Positions 60,890-64,000 of a DNA stretch of 64,000 bases are shown here, piece after piece; position 1 is the first letter of the stretch, and the number at the start of each line of letters is the position of its first letter. Source of the stretch: Chamaecyparis obtusa (taxonomy: Eukaryota > Streptophyta > Pinopsida > Cupressales > Cupressaceae); NCBI GenBank assembly GCA_027943335.1, contig BSBK01001158.1, forward strand, positions 62,001 to 126,000, read 5' to 3'. The position numbers and the translations under genes are program-made. The notes below the pieces were generated by a model, which was not told the origin of the DNA, did no database searches, and saw only the letters and a program-made list of their open reading frames with translations.

Positions 60890-61386
60890 CTACCAATTAA
60901 TATCATTATCTGGGATAGATGGCCTAACAAAAATCTTAAAATGAGACTGATCTAAGATATGACCTTTATTTTTAGTAATATAAACATGTGCACCAATACC
61001 AGCTAACCTATCAACATGCTGATTTTTCCTTCTAGGTATAGAAATAAGGTTGAATGCATCAAAATCATCTAGAATATCAAATACTCTGGATTTATACAAA
61101 TTTAGAACATCATTCTTAATAGCATTAACTCCTCTCACCTGGTTAACTATCAACTCACTGTCCCCAAATGCCCTCAAGCATTTGATTTTCCTCTTTCTTG
61201 CCCACTCTAAACCTTGAATCAAGCTTTCATATTCAGCCACATTGTTAAAACATGGAAAAGATAATTTGTATGCAGCATAAAATTTATCACCATCTGGCGA
61301 CACTAACATAACCCCTACACCAACACCATCTTTATTCCTAAATCCATCAAAATATAAATCCCAAAGCTGATTAGAGAGTGTATGCA
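60890..61386 (-). pseudogene. Element F archaeal-type RNase H domain, upstream of RT
   Basis: About 160 codons with the full set of RNase H acidic residues: D in LYFDGFRNKDG (~61350), E in NNVAEYESLIQGLEWA (~61240), D in FGDSELIVNQV (~61165), and D in RRKNQHVDRLA (~61030). The words NNVAEYE and GDSxLxxxQV are typical of the archaeal-type RNase H (RVT_3) carried by plant Tat elements. In those elements it normally lies between RNase H and integrase; here it lies between protease and reverse transcriptase. It shares the reading frame of both neighbours. A TAG at 60890 separates it from RT. The upstream border is at the 10-bp duplication of the inserted element. Confidence 0.8.
61377..61386. repeat. 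Target-site duplication in element F (AGTGTATGCA)
   Basis: AGTGTATGCA at 61377-61386 recurs at 62531-62540, at the two borders of the 1.1-kb non-coding block. The pol frame stops making sense exactly at these points, and the codons of the duplication fit the frame on both sides. Confidence 0.75.
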
Positions 61387-62530
61387 AATTAGATGTCTAA
61401 TAACTAGAGATGATAAATTAACTATTGAAAGCCAATAAATCAATCTAATGCAACACAATGAAGAATACAAAGTAACTATAAAATGATGAAACTAAATCAA
61501 TTACCTTCACCTACCATGCAGCTTGTCTCCATTGTCCTCCTAGCCTTGATTTCTTGAAGAGGTTGAGCTCTCAGATTTCCAAATGAAGTCTTCTCCCAAG
61601 ATGCTACCAAAGTATGGAGATTTTATGAAATGAGTGCACAATAGCTTATGCAATCTAATGGATGTAATGCAAATGAAATGATGATAATATGGATTGATTG
61701 CTCTTAGAATGCTTGGATGGTTGATTGCTTGATTTCTTGAATGCCTATTACAAAAATACATATTTTCTATTAGCCTACAAAGGGGAAATGAGGCTCCTTT
61801 TATAGATTTTTGGAGGATCTAGGCCTCTAGGTGGCACAATCCTATGATTGAGAATGAAAGGTGGAAGATCCTAGGGCTAGGATTGACTTGGTTGAAGGAG
61901 TTGAGAGAAAGGGGGATGTAGTTGGAATGTGAGAGGGAGAATAGGGATGATGTTCCTCTCACATTGACATGGAGGAGAACAAGGTGGAAGGGAAAGACAC
62001 ATGTCAAGTGTCTCTCAAAGACCTAAGAGAGAAAGAGGGAGAGACCTTTTCCTCATGAGGACTCTTTGTACAAGTGTCCCATGAGTCACCTTTGACCCTT
62101 AGAGGTGGCTTGAGAAGCCCCTTAGGAATAGGGCATGTCTCTTGACTTGGTTTAAGAGAGGACATGTGGTCATGAGACCAAGTCCTATGAGGCCACATGG
62201 CCCTTAAGAATAGGACATGTTTGGATGAGGATAATTAATAATAATTATTTATTTTAGCCAAAGTGATGTGTCAGGTGACTAGGTAGGTGAGGTGGACTAG
62301 GGAACTTAGTCATATTTAGGTGATTGTGTATTTAATTAAATCATTTTAATAAGACTAATTAGAAGACTTAGGATAGAGGAATAGACTATAGTGAATTTAG
62401 TAAATAAATTGAATAATTTATTTAACAAATAGAGGAATAATTATTAATTAAATAATAAATATTTAATTAATTTATCAAGTCAATATTAATTAAATAATAA
62501 ATATTTAATTAATTAATGAAGCCATTTTTA
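61387..62530. mobile_element. Unclassified 1.1-kb insertion in element F pol
   Basis: Non-coding block flanked by a ~10-bp duplication. That length suits Mutator-like DNA elements (usually 9-10 bp) better than LTR elements (4-6 bp); a SINE is also possible. I see no convincing terminal inverted repeat: the ends are AATTAGATGT and CATTTTTAA. 62430-62520 holds two copies of an AATTAAATAATAAATATTTA unit. Short frames inside (61540-62198) show no motif. Confidence 0.6.
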
Positions 62531-62540
62531 AGTGTATGCA

Positions 62541-63391
62541 GAGAGTTCAAATTCAAAATCTTGATATTTCATCAAATTAGGCATAACTGTATCAAATTCT
62601 AAGATCATAAAATTTCCAAAACCAGTATCAAACATGCCATTATCTTGGTCATTTCTAACTGCCCACTCATCCAAAAAAATGTCAGGATATTCTTCAGTTT
62701 GTGTATTGAAGGCTGAATAGTCCTTGATCTCTTTTGAATCCTTGATCACACAACTTGCATTAATAGGGCTTGGGTTATAAGGTTCTATGTGATCTTTGGC
62801 CAATAACTCTGATTTTATGGTTACCTTATTACCATATATTGTTCTAAAATACAAATGGGACCAATATGATAAAAAATAACCATCTATTTTGGTTGTAAAA
62901 TCTCTTGAAAAACATAAGGCAAAATAAGGTGGCAGATCTATAACATAGATATCTTGAGGAATTGAGAAATTTGGATAGGAATGTAGGGTCAACCTTGCAT
63001 TTTTTACAACTCCTAAGGTCTTAACTGAAGTACCATCAAGCTAGACAACTCCTTTCTCAAGAGGTTCATATTTCAAATCTAACGAATCAACAATTTTCTT
63101 GGGCATTATTATGCTAGTTGCACCACTATCTACCATATAATTATGCACTAATTTGTTTCCAATGATCAAAGAAACATAGAAAGGAGGAGGTTTTGCATTT
63201 TTTGGTTTCTTACCTTCCTTTTCTGTTGTTCTTTGCACATTTACTGGCTTTTTATCTTTTTTTACTACTGATTGATTCAAATCTGAAGCCTTTTTACCTT
63301 CCTTCACTACTAGTTCTTGAACTTTAGAAGGCTTCTTTTCTTCCTTTACTGTCCTTTCTTGCACCTTAGAAGGCTCTAAATTAGCCATAAC
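62541..63391 (-). pseudogene. Element F protease region
   Basis: A retroviral-type aspartic protease that would cut the polyprotein. After a Lys/Glu/Val-rich linker with repeats of the type KVQE..VKEGKK (~63380-63220), the domain reads PPPFYVSLIIGNKLVHNYM and then VDSGATSIIMPKK with the catalytic Asp (~63130). A TAG at 63041 follows. The rest (62992-62541) holds IDLPPYFALCFSRDF and NKVTIKSELLAKDHIEPYN and leads up to the insertion point. The same protease type is in the remnant at 42935-43990. Confidence 0.8.
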
Positions 63392-63403
63392 AGTCCTAGA
63401 AGG

Positions 63404-63990
63404 CTATTGAATGGCTTGTTGTGAATTTGTTGTTAACATGGACAGCCCTTCCTTCAATATCTCAGCTTGTCCTGGTATAGATAGGGTCTTCCACATAGAT
63501 AAAGTTACATTCATTTTATTCATCCTATCAGCTATATTATAAGGAACAAAAAATTGTACCTTTTGAGGAGATCTAGGAGCACTTTGATTAGCATGCCTCT
63601 GATTTTGATCTTTGTTTGAGGAAGAAGAGGGCCCCTCAAAAATTGAAAATGGTGTAGGAGGAACATTACCATCTGATTGCTCTAATTCTAAACCTCTTTT
63701 CTTGGCTCTAGTATTTTTTGAAACAGGTGAATCATCATTTAGCCTGCAAAACTCCTCCTCTTGCCAATTTAGAAAACCAATATCTAGAACCTCCTGATTC
63801 GGTTGTTGTTGGATCTCTTCAACAAGCACATTCTATTGTGAATTCATTGAATTTTGTACCATAAGAGCCTAATTAAGCACTCCATAGGAACATGTTGACT
63901 GATCATGAGCTTGATCACATGGAAAACACCACTCAGTAGCAATGTTTTTTTTGCTGGGAACAATATCTCTAACAACATTAACGAGTGCAG
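63404..63990 (-). pseudogene. Element F Gag C-terminal region with short zinc knuckle
   Basis: The end of Gag in the same frame as pol. A CX2CX3HX4C word, WCFPCDQAHDQSTC (63888-63931), resembles a Gag zinc knuckle but has one residue fewer between the second Cys and the His than the usual CX2CX4HX4C. Downstream are an acidic linker (NWQEEEFCRLNDDSP) and NVTLSMWKTLSIPGQ, which also occurs in the remnant near 43300. Three TAG stops lie at about 63870, 63832 and 63404. The capsid part lies beyond the window edge. Confidence 0.6.
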
Positions 63991-64000
63991 GATTATATTG

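Larger units (their letters stand above)
57914..64000 (-). mobile_element. Element F: Tat-like Ty3/gypsy retrotransposon, partial
   Basis: A gag-pol polyprotein in one minus-strand frame from beyond the window edge down to a stop at 57914. Order: Gag zinc knuckle, protease, archaeal-type RNase H, reverse transcriptase, RNase H, integrase. Integrase after RT marks Ty3/gypsy; the extra RNase H and the lack of a chromodomain point to the Tat group. The 5' LTR lies outside the window and I could not find a convincing 3' LTR. A 1.1-kb insertion (61387-62530) splits the frame. About ten TAG stops and a few TAA inactivate it. Confidence 0.85.

Noticed and set aside
1..64000. Host protein-coding genes, tRNA or rRNA genes, CRISPR arrays
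   Set aside because: Every frame with recognisable motifs belongs to a retrotransposon; no cloverleaf gene, rRNA block or regularly spaced repeat array was seen.

Overview
The window looks like intergenic heterochromatin of a large-genome seed plant. I see no host gene, no rRNA or tRNA gene and no CRISPR array. It is AT-rich and built almost entirely from nested, decayed LTR retrotransposons. Long LTRs, long AT-rich gaps and heavy nonsense decay without frameshifts fit a gymnosperm such as a conifer, but that is inference and an angiosperm with a big genome is not excluded.

Layout. (1) 690-20078 is the most unusual object: a palindromic LTR-retrotransposon insertion (element A). A full LTR, primer-binding site and leader on the left (690-3706) are repeated in inverted orientation on the right (6651-20078, interrupted). 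The arms flank a spacer that holds a polypurine tract and only the first ~113 bp of another LTR. Two younger elements sit in the right arm. Element B (7985-15263, minus) lies in the leader, and element C (16346-19483, plus) lies in the LTR with a perfect 5-bp target duplication. The uninterrupted left arm shows the pre-insertion sequence for both. (2) 20690-22101 is a probable solo LTR. (3) 23874-33295 is element G, a LARD-like element with ~2.9-kb LTRs and no recognisable coding region. (4) 33296-42934 is unclassified AT-rich DNA with a small GC-rich island. (5) 42935-43990 is a gag/protease remnant of a Ty3/gypsy element. (6) 45029-46830 is a truncated Ty1/copia 3' end (element E). (7) 47251-54170 is a complete but inactivated Ty1/copia element (D). 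(8) 54725-57745 may be a long LTR plus primer-binding site. (9) 57914-64000 is a Tat-like Ty3/gypsy element (F) running off the window, whose pol frame is split by a 1.1-kb insertion with a ~10-bp target duplication.

How the parts relate. D, E and F carry recognisable enzymes (protease, integrase, reverse transcriptase, RNase H). B, C, G and A carry none and must rely on enzymes supplied in trans. B shares a primer-binding site and short LTR blocks with D and E, so a D/E-like copia is a plausible helper. B encodes a zinc-knuckle Gag-like protein and a second reading frame of about 1,032 codons with no pol similarity that I recognise. F has an archaeal-type RNase H domain in an unusual place, before the reverse transcriptase, while its ordinary RNase H looks degraded.

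Most premature stops in B, D and F are TAG at positions where a CAG or TGG codon is expected. This fits loss of methylated cytosine in silenced DNA. Domain names are my own reading of motifs; no database search was run.
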